Part shown: one piece after another, positions 11,886-24,660 of the stretch
Layout: each line of letters begins with the position of its first letter
Position numbering within the stretch: position 1 is the stretch's first letter
Assembly: GCA_013399305.1 (NCBI GenBank)
Contig: VXAI01000116.1
Location: forward strand, 2,115,077 to 2,179,076
DNA length: 64,000 nucleotides
DNA from: Rostratula benghalensis
Taxonomy: Eukaryota > Chordata > Aves > Charadriiformes > Rostratulidae
Direction of reading: 5' to 3'
Program-made: the position numbers and the translations under genes
Notes under the pieces: model-generated
Told to the model about the DNA's origin: nothing
The model's database searches: none
Seen by the model: the letters and a program-made list of their open reading frames with translations, nothing else

Positions 11886-13956
11886 ATTCCCATGCAAGAT
11901 AATACAGGTAATACTGATCTGTCTGTGTATTTAAAGAGTGTCAAAACATGTGGAGGATCTGACAACATCCAGCAGTTGTTTTAGCTTCCTTGTTTATGTT
12001 GTGCTTCAGGCTTTGCTTGGTTCACTTTATTCTCCTCATAGAGAGGTGCAAATGACCTGGATTTGCAATGAGAAGGTACTAAGTTTCCAATATTAAGTGG
12101 ACAAAACCCCAAAATGTTTCCTCTAACAGTAAAAACCCACCATGCTTGTCTGTGGATTTTGAACATGTGCCACTTGCAGAGCTGATTGATGCTACTGTGT
12201 TACCCGAGGAAAGAGATGGTGTGCTTTGGCACTGTTTGTTCGTGTTCTCCTGTGGCCTGATATTGAGATCTTTGCTTCACTGCGAAGAAAAGGAGAGTTA
12301 GTGGCTTTGGATGTCTGTGTTACTTCACACCTCTGACATGAAAACTAATGAGATGATAGGATAAAGGTTGTAAAGCATAGGCCCAGAATGACTTAAAATA
12401 CGGGAGAGATGGCCATACAGTCAGAGCCTACAATAAACAGTCAAAGATAAAATGGAAGAATCTACCCTTATTAAAAGTGGTGTGTGCAATATATTTATTT
12501 AGGCACTTGGAATCAGAGCTGTGGTTGCTTTGAATGAGAAATGTGTCTTCAGGAAATAATTTTTTCATTTAAGCTTAATTTGAGGATGTTTGAAAGTAGA
12601 GTTCATTCTTGTGGAATTGGATTATGCCCTGATTATTGTATTTCCCTCTTACATCATCTTTTCTTTCTCAGATCCACAAATAGCTTTTTCATTCTTGTTT
12701 GTACTGGCAAAAGCCTGTAAATTGGATTTTTGGACATGTAGGAGTGTATCAGAAGTGCTGTGGTGGGAAGTTTTGCAGTCATTAGAAGGAGCTGCTGAAG
12801 CGACACAAGGTCAATCAACCACATATAAGCAAACTCAAAGTTTTTTAAGAAACAGCGTGGCGATGAGTTAGTGCCAGCAAGCTGACTGCTGAATCACATC
12901 TGCCTTTTTGCATCCTACATAAGCTGTACTGCACACTCTCTTTCTGCAGAAATTAGGGATTTGGATACCCTGAATACCATGTTGTTCACTAGGCAAAATG
13001 GGGAGGGTGGACACTTAAGGGCTTTATCCTTACTTGTGTACTCCTTCCAACCTTATGAAACCTGATGTAATACCCTGTGGTTCACACATGGTTTAAGGGA
13101 GGACTGATAGGGGGACGAAACAGTGTTGTGGGGATGTGGGGCAGAGAACGTGACAAATCACATAAACTTTGAGTAGCTTTAAGGGCACGCAAATGAACTG
13201 TCAAAACCCATTTGCTGGGCCAGCTTTCCAGCAGGGAGTACAGGTGCTTGAAGTAGCTGTTGTTTACTGATTGAAGCATAAGGTACCCCAGCTCTCCTGG
13301 AGGATTGCCATCACCTGCCAGCCCTCCCTCTCTGGCCAACAGTGTTTGCATCCTCCTGCTTAGCAAAAGGATCCTGAGGCAGCAGTGAGTTCTCATGGTA
13401 TGGTGCAGTCACTGCTATGTAATGATTACATCGAGGACTGTGAAGTATTTCACCTGCTCCGTGACTTGACTTGTGATGCTGGCTGGTCAGGCTGGCAGCT
13501 GGCAAGTTTTTAAGGTTGTGAATGGTATCTTGTTTTACAGCTGTAGGTACGAAATGCCCTGGGGGCAAAACCAACCTCTAACCTTGCAGATCGCTGATAC
13601 TTCTGCAGGAGCAGCTTGTCCCCTGCTCATATGCACACCTTCTGTTCCTGTCTCCATGTTGTTTGCTCACCTTCCAGCTCTGGAGAACATGGAATCATAG
13701 ACTGATCCTGACCTTCAACCCTATAAGAACCCAGCCACCGGCAGCTTTCAGGTTCTGAAATGTTGAAAGGAACTGATTTCCTTTTTTAACCGCAAAACTT
13801 AAAGAGGCTTAAGGCTAGTGATAAGTAGTAATGAGCTTCATTTTTGCTTGTGCTTGTGTGGGGCCTTGTTCTTTTTATAGGGTAAAGGAGATAGTATACC
13901 AATATTTATATTTAGTAGTTTCTGCCAGGTATCATTGATTGTAAATCACTTTTAAA
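11886..13956. other. Intronic sequence, nothing firm
   Basis: A short GGAATCATAGACTGATCC stretch near 13690 faintly resembles a CR1 3' end but is too short to call. Confidence 0.5.
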
Positions 13957-14931
13957 CAGAATCACAGAATGGTAGGGGTTGGAAGGGAGCTCTGGAGATG
14001 GTGTAGTCCAACCCCCTGCCAAAGCAAGTTTACACAGAGCAGACTGCATAGGAACACGTCCAGGTGGGTTTTGAAATATCTCCAGAGAAGGAGACTCCAC
14101 AGCCTCTCTAGACAGCCTGTTCCAGTGCTTCGTCACACTCAGAGTAAAGGTTTCCCTCATGTTTAGATGGAAATTCCTATGTTCCAATTTGTGCCCCTTG
14201 TCCTGTCACTGGGCACCACTGAAAAGAGTCTGGCCCCATGCTCTTGATACCACCCTTTAGATGTTTATAAGCATTGGTAAGATCCCCTCTCAGTCTTCTT
14301 TTCTCCAAGCTAAACAGACTCAGGCCTCTCTGCCATTCTTTATAGCCCTCTGCTGGACTCTCTCCCATATTTCCCTGTCTTTCTTGAACTGAGGAGCCCA
14401 GAACTGGGCCCAGTACTCCAGATGGGGTCTCACCAGGGCAGAATAGAGGGCAAGGGGAGGATGACCTCCCTTGACCTGCTGTCCATGCTGTTTTTAATGC
14501 ACCCCAGGAGACCGTTGGCCTTCCTGGCCACAAGCTGCTTTCCACTAGGTCAGCCTCTAACCTGTACTCGTGCATGGGGTTATTCCTTCCTAGGTGCAGG
14601 ACTCTACACTTGCCCGTGTTGAATTTCATCAGGCTCCTCTCTGTTCCTCTTTGCCCAACTCAACCTGTCCAGGTCTCGCTGTATGGCAGCACAGCCTTCT
14701 AGTTTTGCGTTACCAGCAAACTTGCTGAGCATACACTCTGGTTGTTGATGAATATATTGAAGAAGACGGGTCCCAGTATTGACCCCTGGGGAACATTGCT
14801 AGTTAGGGGCCTCCAACTGGACTCTGCGGGGTTGATCACAACCCTTGAGCTCTGCCATTCAGCCGGTTCTAAATCAACCTCACTGTCTGCTCATCTAACC
14901 CACACTTCCTAAGTCTACCCATGAGGATATT
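13957..14931 (-). mobile_element. CR1 LINE (minus strand), 3' part of an interrupted copy
   Basis: The + strand begins CAGAATCACAGAATGGTAGG and reads as reverse-complement CR1 through the ORF2 end and back into the reverse transcriptase region. The minus-strand peptides include [37 protein letters not shown] and [12 protein letters not shown]. The frame is broken at several places. The copy is interrupted at 14931 by a plus-strand CR1 and resumes at 15259. Confidence 0.92.
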
Positions 14932-15258
14932 AATGTTTATAAATATGTAAAGGGTAGTGTCAGGAGGATGGAGCCAGGCTCTTCTCAGTGATGGCCTATG
15001 ATAGGACAAGGGGCAATGGGTGCAAACTGGAACATAGGACGTTCTATTTAAATACAAAGGAATGCTTCTTCAGAGTGAACAGAACACTGGAAGGGGCTGC
15101 CCAGAGAGGTGGTGGAGTCTCCTTCTCTGGAGACATTCAAAGCAGCCTGGATGCGTTCCTGTGTGACCTGATCTAGGTGTTCCTGCTCCAGCACGGGGAT
15201 TGGACTAGTTGATCTTTCGAGGTCCCTTCCAATCCCTGATATTCTGTGATTCTGTGAT
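14932..15258 (+). mobile_element. CR1 LINE (plus strand) inserted into another CR1
   Basis: This short 5'-truncated copy starts AATGTTTATAAATATGTAAA and ends with two octamers, ATTCTGTGATTCTGTGAT. It closely resembles the same part of the copy at 41.4-41.7 kb, including the CCCAGAGAGG and GACCTGATCTAGGTGTTCC blocks. Opposite-strand CR1 sequence flanks both sides and is contiguous if this piece is removed. The insert is therefore younger than its host. Confidence 0.92.
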
Positions 15259-15540
15259 GTTGTGGGAAATGGTGTCAAAAATCTTCCTGAAGTTGAGCTA
15301 GACAATATCCACATCTCTCCCCTCATCTACCCAGCCCAGTCATGCTGTCATAGAAGGCTATCAGATTGGTAAATCCATGTTGATCACTCCAAATAACCTT
15401 CTTTTCCTCTACATGCTTAGTGATGATATACAGAATGAGCTATTCTGTCACCTTTTCAGGGCTGGAGGTGAAGCTGACAGGCCTGTAGTTTCCTGAGTCC
15501 TCCTTCTTGCCCTGTTTGAAGACTAGGGTGACACTGGCTT
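15259..15540 (-). mobile_element. CR1 LINE (minus strand), 5' part of the interrupted copy
   Basis: The + strand resumes with GTTGTGGGAAATGGTGTCAA and AAATCTTCCTGAAGTTGAGC, the reverse complement of CR1 ORF2 just upstream of the part ending at 14931. It fades out near 15540. Confidence 0.85.
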
Positions 15541-18500
15541 TGCTGTATACAGTCCTTCCACTCCTAAATACGTTCCTTCCAGTTCACCAAGTATCATGAA
15601 ATTATTACTTTTCTGATTACTGTGTTGTAAAATGTCAGTTAAGGTATGGTTGGAAAATATGTTGTAGTAATTTAAATTACATTTTTTCCCTCTTTTCTTT
15701 CAATCTAAATGGGATCTTTCTTTGACACTTCAGATATGACCTTCATGTCTCTGCTAGGTCATTTTCTGGGTTTATGACATACTTTACATTCCTATAAAAC
15801 CCTTCGCTGAGTGATCTCAAAGTCTTTGTAAGCTTTAATTATGTGCTGTGTCTCCCCTGCGAGGCTGGTAAGTATTCTTAATTGTTTTTCGCAGAAAGAG
15901 GAAAATGTGGCAGGGAAGTTTCAAAGGAATTCACCAATGCTGGGCAAAAAAAGCTACTGAGGAGGCAGAAGCAGGGGCTGCAGTTCCTGAACCCCCTTTG
16001 ATGTGTATTATTTCTGTTTATTATATAAGTATGCACAGGGAAGATGCAACCTAGAGCAGTGAGGCAAGATACAGGTCAGGTTTCCTTTGTCTGTACATCA
16101 TCTGCTTTTTGACCTGTATGTTGCTGAAAGCAAGTCTTTTTCAAAACTGGTTAAAAAAGAAACAAGCAAACCCTGAAAGCCTCATTCTCCTCTAAAGAGC
16201 TATTTTTAGGAAGCTAAAGCAAAGAATACTCTTTGGAGTCTGTACACAAAGTTTCTGTCTGGCTGCCTTTGGTTAGCTTAAGTTTTAGTGCACTTGTCAG
16301 GCTGTCGCCATTTATGTCACGTGAAAAGCAGGGACCAAACAGAGTGGAGAGTGCTGATGGCACAGCGTAGCTGCTGCAGGATGTGCTGCCATGCAGGGAG
16401 CCTTCTTCAAGGCTGCTGGTGCAAAACCTGTTAACTGGAGGTTTTGTGAAGAGGGAGCGTGCAGTGTTAAGCTGGCTCTCGCTCCCATTTTCCTCACAGG
16501 ATGTTGTTGACTCTGTCCTGAGCAAAAGGGAAAAAAGATTTCAACCTTTTTGGTTTTTACTGCTTTATCAGAAAAATGGCAGTGCATAGAGCACTGGTAG
16601 AGCAGAAGGTACCACATGTATTGAAAACAATATGTGATACCCAGTTTTAAGGATGACCAAGGTCCTTAACAAGAAGCTTAAAAAGCCATCATTGCTGTCC
16701 TTCTACCGCTGTGCAATTCAGTTGTGTCTGTCACTTCATCTGTGCTCCATCCCATATGGAAGTTCTTTTTTACCCTTGGTTACCTGGTGGTTTACTTTTG
16801 CTGAAGGTAAAATGACTATAATGATAATCTTGGAAGGACTTTGAGGCTTTATTCTGCATTTGAATGTCCTGAATGCAGGATGCCGTCTCCAAATCAGAAG
16901 CAAAAGAGGACAATACAAGTTGCAGTGTTGTTAAGAGAAAAGGGGAAAAAGGAGCCTGCACTGGTGTATGAGTCCAGGTGCAGCAGAAGTACCATGGGAA
17001 GCCATGGGAATTGTACTCTGAAACACTTCACTGGGAGCTGAAACACTGACTTTGTACAAAACAGGCTCTTGTCTGTGAGAGCAGCTGGGGCAAGGCAGGT
17101 CAAACCTTCATTTATTGAAGTCCTTGGCAGTGGTTGTACCATTTTCTTTTACCTAGCACACAGTAAATAGATATAATAGTAAGTGCAGTCGTGCAACAAC
17201 AAATCTGGACAAGCTAATTTAAGCAAAATGAGAATAAATGAAGAGTTAACTCCAGATTACCATTGCTGTGATGGTTGCAACTTGCATTTTCTTCCTCTTC
17301 TGTTCTTCATGAAAAACAACCCCCTTTTTTCTACAGGGACACTAGAAGGAAGGCTTAGGCACAACTAATTTCCATTTCAGCTCAACAGATCAGTAATAAA
17401 AGCATGTCCCTCTCATGAGAGTGGTACTGTTCCCCCCAAGAAAGAGTGATTAAAACCAGGAAAGTTTATTATAGCAATAGATTGCTGTGGCCTTGAACTC
17501 TGCTGCCACAGCATAGTTGTTCAGTTTTGAAAGAGAATTTTAAAATTGCTTTGAATTGTTTCCTTGAGACTTTAATTGGGAAGCTGATACAGAATTGGCT
17601 GATAGAGAAGGGCTGTGATACATCATGGTGTGAATTAGGATAATACAAGCTAAAATAAGATCAGGTGATGGTAATACTCATTTAAAACCAGACAAAAATA
17701 ACATCAAATTGAAGAAGGGCAGATCCACAATCTGGTATGTGAATTCTAGGAACCATTTTATTAGCAAGCAGATCAACCTATTTAGCCATCCAAACTGAAG
17801 GGAAGCTGGAGGTGGGAGTGTATTACCTAAGGCATGGAAAGATACTGCAAGGTGAAACTTTCAGCCTCTCAGATCACAGTCTGGAAATAAGACATAGGAT
17901 TGGGAGGTATTTGTGCAACAAATTGTAGTTGTGATTTTGCATTAAGGATGCTTTGCCTTATCTCTGTTAAATTTGGAACATAAAGGTAATTTTACTGGTT
18001 AAATGAAACTTAAACAGATACAGCTGAAGTAACTTTTTGTCTCCTGTAAGACTGTGCATCCGTAGTTACCTGATGATTTGTAAATCTTTTTTTGTGGATT
18101 TGTATATCTTTTAGGTTGGCTTGGAAGTATGTTTTAGGGAGATACTGGTGTGTGAGTGTTGGATCCATAGTACTTAGTGCACAGCTGCAGTTCAGTGTCG
18201 TGGAGCAGTGCTGCATTGACAAATTGAGATTGAGATTTGGTGCCTGTTACAAAAACTCTGTTTGCGGACATGATGCTCTCTGAGGATGTGGCTGCTTGAC
18301 AGCAGCCTGGCATGGCAGTGTGGCACTTCTCATGGTGGGGGAGGGAGCTTTGCATGTCCCTGAGGGCTGCCTGCCCTGCCACTGCCCACCCTCCAGGCCT
18401 AAACAGACCCAAAAGGGAGGTCCTGCTGCAACCAGAAAATGGAACAAGGCATTGTAAGCTGGGACCTCACACCTGGCGATAGATGTTAAGCCTACAGGAA

Positions 18501-21500
18501 ATAATTTATTATTGGCAAGCTAAGTGTCTGGGTATTTTTCAGACAATTCTAGGTTCTGACTGTTTAGAATGTACCAGAAAGTTTGAAATTCCCCTAACAG
18601 CAACAGCAGGAAGTTAGTTATACTGCCCAGGGACTTCAGTGTTAGAACTCTTCCAACTTGGAAAAACTTGCTTTCTTTGGAAGGAAAACCCAAACCCTTC
18701 TGCTTCTTATCCCTTTTTCCTGTTGTCTGCCTGTGTTGTGTCTGCTGGATTGTAGGTGAAACCAATGCTTCTCCTATATCTTATTATGAACTAAGAGAAG
18801 TTTAATTCCCTTACACAGGTAGGAAAAGGGTGAGGAGGACAGGGGGACGTGACCTTTATTTCTGACAGCCTGTCTTCAGAGTTCATGGTAGGATTCCCAG
18901 TGGTGGAGCACCTATGTAGGGAAGAGAATCTTTCCCTCTTATATTTTTCTTTAAGTAATGCGATAAAGTCACTTAGCAGCCACATTCTGCACCAGGAAAT
19001 GCTTCCTGGATGCAAGCAGGGAAGATGGGGTACTGCATAGCTGATTGATTAATTATCAGATCTGGAAAAGAAAATGCTAGATGTCACTGCTTAAAATTTT
19101 CTTTGGTCTTCTGTTAGCTTCCCGTTTGGGGAAAACTGACAGACTTGAGGATAAAAAATGTGCTAATGGTGGTAGGTACCTGAGCATTCTCAGTACTGAG
19201 ATCCAAGCATTGCAAAAACAGATGACAGGCATGTTCTTTCTCTGTAATCTGTAGGATCAATGTCACTTGTCATCATTGCAAAATCTCTCCATCCCTTTTG
19301 TTACACAATCCTTTGGGTTTGTGGTTATTTTATCTACTTAAGCACCTCCCTGCTCATTTTTGTATTGAATCAGTATTTTGGCTAATTCTGAGTGCACTGT
19401 ATATATTCAGAGCACCCAATATATTCTTTTAGTACAGCTGAAACCACACTGATCTGAATTGCATAACTAAACCAAAAGAATCCCCTTAGATGAATTTTTT
19501 GCACTTAATATCCAGAGAACAAGGTTGTTGTATATTTGTGTAATAGAAATAAGGGAGTATATCTGGACTTGTTTAACACTTACTTCCTCTTCATTACTCC
19601 TCCTTGCAGGCCACTTTTACATCTGTCAAGTCAAAACTGCATTTTCTAAAGTGGATTTTTTTTCTTTTTTTAAAAAAGCCTTAAGCAGCAGCCTCAAAGG
19701 AAAGCTGCTTCTCTGGAGTTTGGCAGCCAGCTGACTTGAAGGCAGCTTTCTCTGGTCACAGGGTTGTACAGAGTAGCATCATGCTGCTACAGGCATTAAC
19801 AAGAAATGGCTCTTCCATGTAGAAACCACAGTGGCAGAATCTTTGCCTGGGGCGGTTTAGGTAGCAGATTGAGTTGCCCTAATGGAATAAAACCCCATCC
19901 GTTGGACCAGTGGTGGAGAGCTGTATGGATACAGCTTGTTAACAGCTGAATCTGGGGTTGTGCTGGGACGAACAAGCATATCTTGTTATCCTGAAAATCT
20001 GCAAAACGGGGTGGGAATTGAAAGGAGCAGCAGTAACGAGGAGAGGTACTCCATGTGCTCTTTGGTTTTGTACTGGGCAAGTAGAAGGAGCAACAGTATT
20101 CTGAAACACAGCTCTGAGGAAAAAGCTGGTAATATAATTCAAGAAAGAAATTTGGATTTGTTGTAATTGTCTCTCAGAGGATGACCTGTGAAATACTTGG
20201 AAGTTTATTTGTGGTACGTCTTAATTACAGTGCTGTACTTCAGCTGTCAACCTTTTTATCCATATTGTTGATGAGATGGGACCTGTTGGAGAGGAAGCAT
20301 GGGAGAATAACCTGGAAGGAATGGCTGCATCTGTATCACCTCTGTACCCTGGCTGTACCAAAGGCCAGGAGAGGTCAGTTGCCTCAGATAAAGGAGTTGG
20401 CCAAAGGCAGTGCTCCTGAGGGGAGGAGTGGGAATGAACTGCAAGTGAAAGGCTGTCACTGACAGGCTACTTTGCAGGGATTGCAGACATGGTATTTTGT
20501 GTCATTTCAGCAAAATTTGCAAGCTGGGAGCCAGAGGATGAAGTTAGAGGTACTCATTTAATGATCAGTGGTAACTTTTTACATCTGGATAGAAAAGACT
20601 CCTTACTCTGATGGTCAAATTCCTTATTTTTTCCCTCTCAATTTCCAGTCTTCCTTCTGGCCCTCTGGGATTTGCCTGAGTGATGACTCCTTTGGTATCT
20701 CGTGCTTGAGCTGTGTCTCCTTTTCAGGGGCTGGGTTTGTATCAATTCATTCAGAGAAAAGCTGTTAGTATCTTACCCTGCCCTCTCAGCACTGGTGCAG
20801 CATCTGCTTTGAGAGTACACACAGAGTGAATTCTAGAATGGGATCTGAGTCAGCTGAGTCCAGTCCCTCCGACGAAAGCAGGATCCAAATGTTTTTTTAT
20901 TACACCTGCATATTGTTCTTTCCTGCCCCTTTCCCAGCACCAGGAGGTTTATATTGCTTAGTTCATGTTCATTTTACTGTGAGGAGCATCTCATACTCAG
21001 AAACATGCTTGTCAGTGTGGCTTTCTGGAAGAAACATGAACTTGGTGAGTGTCCCTGACCTTTCTGTCCTTGGCTGTAAAAATCTTTCCACTGTATGCAG
21101 CAGCATGTACAGCAGGTTGGTGTTTGCTTCCTCGAATCACATCAGGGATTAACCTTTAGAAAAAGCAAATTGCAGAAAGCATAACTTGCTCGTCAGTGCA
21201 GACTGCCTGTTGCCACCTCTCTCCTTACTGGGGCATATGTCTGCTCCTGGCCTGTACTTGGTTTTCTGCAAATAAAAGCAACTGCCTTGCCCCAAGAAGC
21301 ATTTCAGTGAGTTTCTTGCAGACCTTCTATATATTCCCTTGGAATCTAAATTCATCCAGGGGCAGATTATTTTGGAAGAGCATGAGCAAGACAATGAAGC
21401 CTTTGTTCTGAAGGTTAACACAACCACCAGGCTGCTTTCTTAAAATGCATGAACCTTTAATTAATATTGACTGAGATTGCTTAGGAGAGAATAGTTATAT

Positions 21501-23234
21501 TATGTGCTGTGGCTGAGGGGATGTTGAAATACAGACAGGAGTTATCAGGCAGGTTTCAGTTAGGGCTTTCATCATTGTTGTGTTTCCCTGTGCCTTTTAA
21601 ATCCTTTCCCTGTTTGTTAAGAGCAATTCACAGAGCAGCTTTCCTTGTGGAAGCTCATTTTATAGTTCTACGATCTGGCTTTCTGTTCCCAGTTGAAGAA
21701 CTTAGGGAAAATACAAGCAATGGAAGACTGCAAGAATAATAAAGTGTAAATGGGTTGAAAATAAACATTTTGCAGTATGTTAAATACTGTCCATGGGTGA
21801 GGACACAGTCTCCCAAAAAAACTGTCAAAAGCAGATTTACTTTGTATTTCCTCCAGTGTAAGGAACCCGGGGATAACAGTCTTGCAGATGGGGTGACTGA
21901 GGATGAGCCAGGCAGTGCCAGAGGCTGGGTTTAAAACACCTGGGTCAGGGCTGCCCCACTGAGTACCAAAAAAAAGAGAGATCAATGCACAGTGGTGTTG
22001 CTCAATGGCAGAAGCCAGGGGAAGGACTGCCACTGCTGACTGGCAGCTGCAAGGAAGCATTACAGTGTGAGTAACAATTTCAAAACATACATTTCTTTTC
22101 TACATGCTTTTCCTGAATTCAACTATGAAATGTCAGGGTTGAAAGGTGAATGCAACTGGGTACCAACTAGAGGAGAGGTACTACCTCAGAATTAGGCTAA
22201 TATAAGACTTCCAATGAAATGTCACTGGTTTGGGATATTAAACAGTAGTTGCAGTTCTTCATTTTCTACCTCAGAGATTATGCATTTCCTTTCAGCCTGG
22301 CTGTTGAGTATACATTGGGATCAAAGCTGTAAGGGCAGAAACATTTGTTTGCATTATGAGCCAAAAAGCTTTCAAATCATTTGGGAACATTGGGAACTCG
22401 GATCAGCTTTCATGCTGACAGTTAGTTGCTTGACCCAGGTCAAAAAAAAGGGGTGTATTTTCTGGGCTTCAACCCAGGCTCGATTTGCTGGCCCAAGGAG
22501 CCAGGTAGGTGCCATTCTTGTTCCTGGGGTTCTTCTGTTAAACCAAGCAACACAAACAGATCTGTCTGGATTTGTGCAGTGACAGACCAAACAAATTGTT
22601 CCTCTCCTTTGTGCTTTATATTTAATTTCCCACATTATATATTTATGGTTTGTAACTAGAATTGCCAGCTTGCTTGCAAAGTGACTGCAGTTGTAGCCAG
22701 ATCCCAGGTAATGTGTTACCATGGTATCAAACCAAACTGGTAATGATCAGAGTGCCTGCGGACAAGTTATCAGTCTGATAGTAAATGTTTAAGTGTTTAC
22801 ACTCTGACTCTAGTAAGACTGGTGTACGTGGAGGGGAGCAGAGAAGAACTGAACAGATGGTAGTTAGAGTTGGTACTTGGTGCCACAGGGAGCTGCACAT
22901 AGGCTGCGAGTGCTTCTTATAGCCCTGGAGAGGTTTGGCCACTGCCCATGACCGGTGTTGTACTTATTCAAGACCAAAGTTCTGAGACTAGGAAGGGAGA
23001 AAAAGTACTTTCTGGCAGGAAATACTTGCGTTCTGAGGTAAAAGAGGGCTGGAAAACTTGCTTGACGCTCTTGGTTGACTGTAGATACAGATGAAGTTGA
23101 CCTGAATTCATCAGGTCAGGTAAAGAACACAAGTAAATTTTGTTTCATGTTTTCAAACAACATTGTTATTACAATTATTATATATATTTATGTAATTATT
23201 CTTAATAGTGTTCTATTAATGTTAGTATAATATC
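15541..23234. other. Long intronic stretch, nothing recognised
   Basis: I see no CR1 words, long simple repeats or family-like ORFs across 7.7 kb. The sequence at 23160-23234 becomes strongly AT-rich, just before the direct repeat. Confidence 0.55.
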
Positions 23235-23320
23235 ACACAGATGTGATGTGTTCTTTCATCTTTGCATCCCTACAGGGAATGAACAGCTGCCTTGGTGGGT
23301 GTAAGGCGGTCAGGTCAACA
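23235..23320 (+). repeat. Direct repeat, copy 1 (86 bp)
   Basis: The copy starts ACACAGATGTGATGTGTTCT and includes CATCTTTGCATCCCTACAGG. It is about 90% identical to 24574-24660 in the same orientation, 1,339 bp apart. The pyrimidine-rich stretch ending CCCTACAG/GGAA looks like a splice acceptor, and GGTGGGTGTAAGG follows, which includes donor-like GTs. I do not recognise it as a known repeat family. Confidence 0.85.
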
Positions 23321-24573
23321 TTAATTAATATTGACATAATAATAATATCTGAATGTATTCATATCTATTCATACAGTTATTCACAGCTGTTAATAATGGG
23401 TTTGGAAGTGGTTTTCCTTTTGAAAGAACCTTACATTGCTTTTGAAATTATCAAGGTTGCTATTAAAATGTGGCATAAAATGAACAAAATCTTTCATACT
23501 GGATTACAATTTTTTTTTCTCTGAAATGAGCATTTTCTGATTTGTTTTATGAAGGAAGCCAGAACTCTTTGGCCAGCACTCCAAAAACTTACTTATTTAC
23601 ATAGCTATAAAGAATATCTTAGTATTTTTGTATCTACTCATTTAGATTTATAGCAGCAAGCTGCTAAAGAAAATAACTGCTTTCACAGTCTACAGCAAAC
23701 TGCTGAAAAATATGCTCACATATGTATCTCTTCCTTTTTTCATTGAATTGTACACATGGCAGAAAAATCCTGGTGATATGAAAATGTGTGTTGCCTTTGG
23801 GCCACAACCCATGATAAATATTAAAAAAGATATTTAAGTGGGGATCAACAGTATTTGTTGAGATTTTCATAAGCAACAGTAACAAAAGCAGAGGTCACTC
23901 AGACTCTCCGGTGACACAGAGCAGACTGAATCCCAAGTTGTGGGGTGAGTTAAGGAGATACTGACTTTCCCACCCTCACTTTCTTCCCTGGCTAAGAGCA
24001 GGTTCAATTACAAGCAGACCTGTTTGCTGCAGCTGTTAATTTTCCTGTCTGAACCTCATTTTACCTCACTCTTCATCTTCTTGCTAGGCAAGTGTGTGTG
24101 AGGCACGCAGAGCTTGGGGGGCTAGAGAGTGTGTCCTCTTCTAAAGCCTCACTTCATATTGCTTCTCTAGGCAGGGTGTTGCAGGAGTCTCAATGACTCT
24201 TTACCCATGTACCTTGCAGCTTTATTGAAGAAGCCTGTTGCTTTTTGCTGGCTGGACTGGACACACATTTCAAAAAAAACAAAAGCATAATGATATTGTG
24301 CATCACAGGTCGTATCTTTTCTGTGGAGGGTTAATTCACAGAGCCTGGAGTGGGCTGTTGGCACCAGGCTGGAGAGAGGATACAGGAAGAGGCATGCTTG
24401 TGCTGCTAAATGTTATCAATAGAGCAGAGAGCTTTGCTTGGGATAGAACCATTTGGTTTTTTCTTCTTTCCGATTTTTTTCAGGGGGAAGCAGAAGTTTG
24501 TTTCTTGACTCTCCTTCTGAAACAGAAAGTGATATGATTTGATGTAAATAAAGTGGCAGTTGTTTCCAGGACA
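23321..24573. other. Sequence between the two direct repeats
   Basis: It is AT-rich at the left and ordinary at the right. No terminal inverted repeats or transposase-like ORF were seen, so there is no sign that this is a mobile unit. Confidence 0.5.
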
Positions 24574-24660
24574 ACACAGATGTGATGTGTTCTTTCATCT
24601 TTGCATCCCTACAGGGAACGAACAGCTACCTAGGTGGGTGTAAGGCTGTCTGGGCAGCAT
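24574..24660 (+). repeat. Direct repeat, copy 2 (about 86 bp)
   Basis: This is the partner of 23235-23320. The first 50 bases are identical; differences accumulate in the right half (for example GAACAGCTACCTAGG against GAACAGCTGCCTTGG). Similarity stops on both sides at comparable points. Confidence 0.85.

Noticed and set aside
13688..13740. Possible CR1 3' end (GGAATCATAGACTGATCC)
   Set aside because: Only about 20 bases resemble CR1 and the GGTTGGAAGGGA block is missing.
23321..24573. A mobile element flanked by the two 86-bp repeats
   Set aside because: No terminal inverted repeats, no transposase- or LTR-type signals, and the repeats do not start TG or end CA. A local duplication is simpler.
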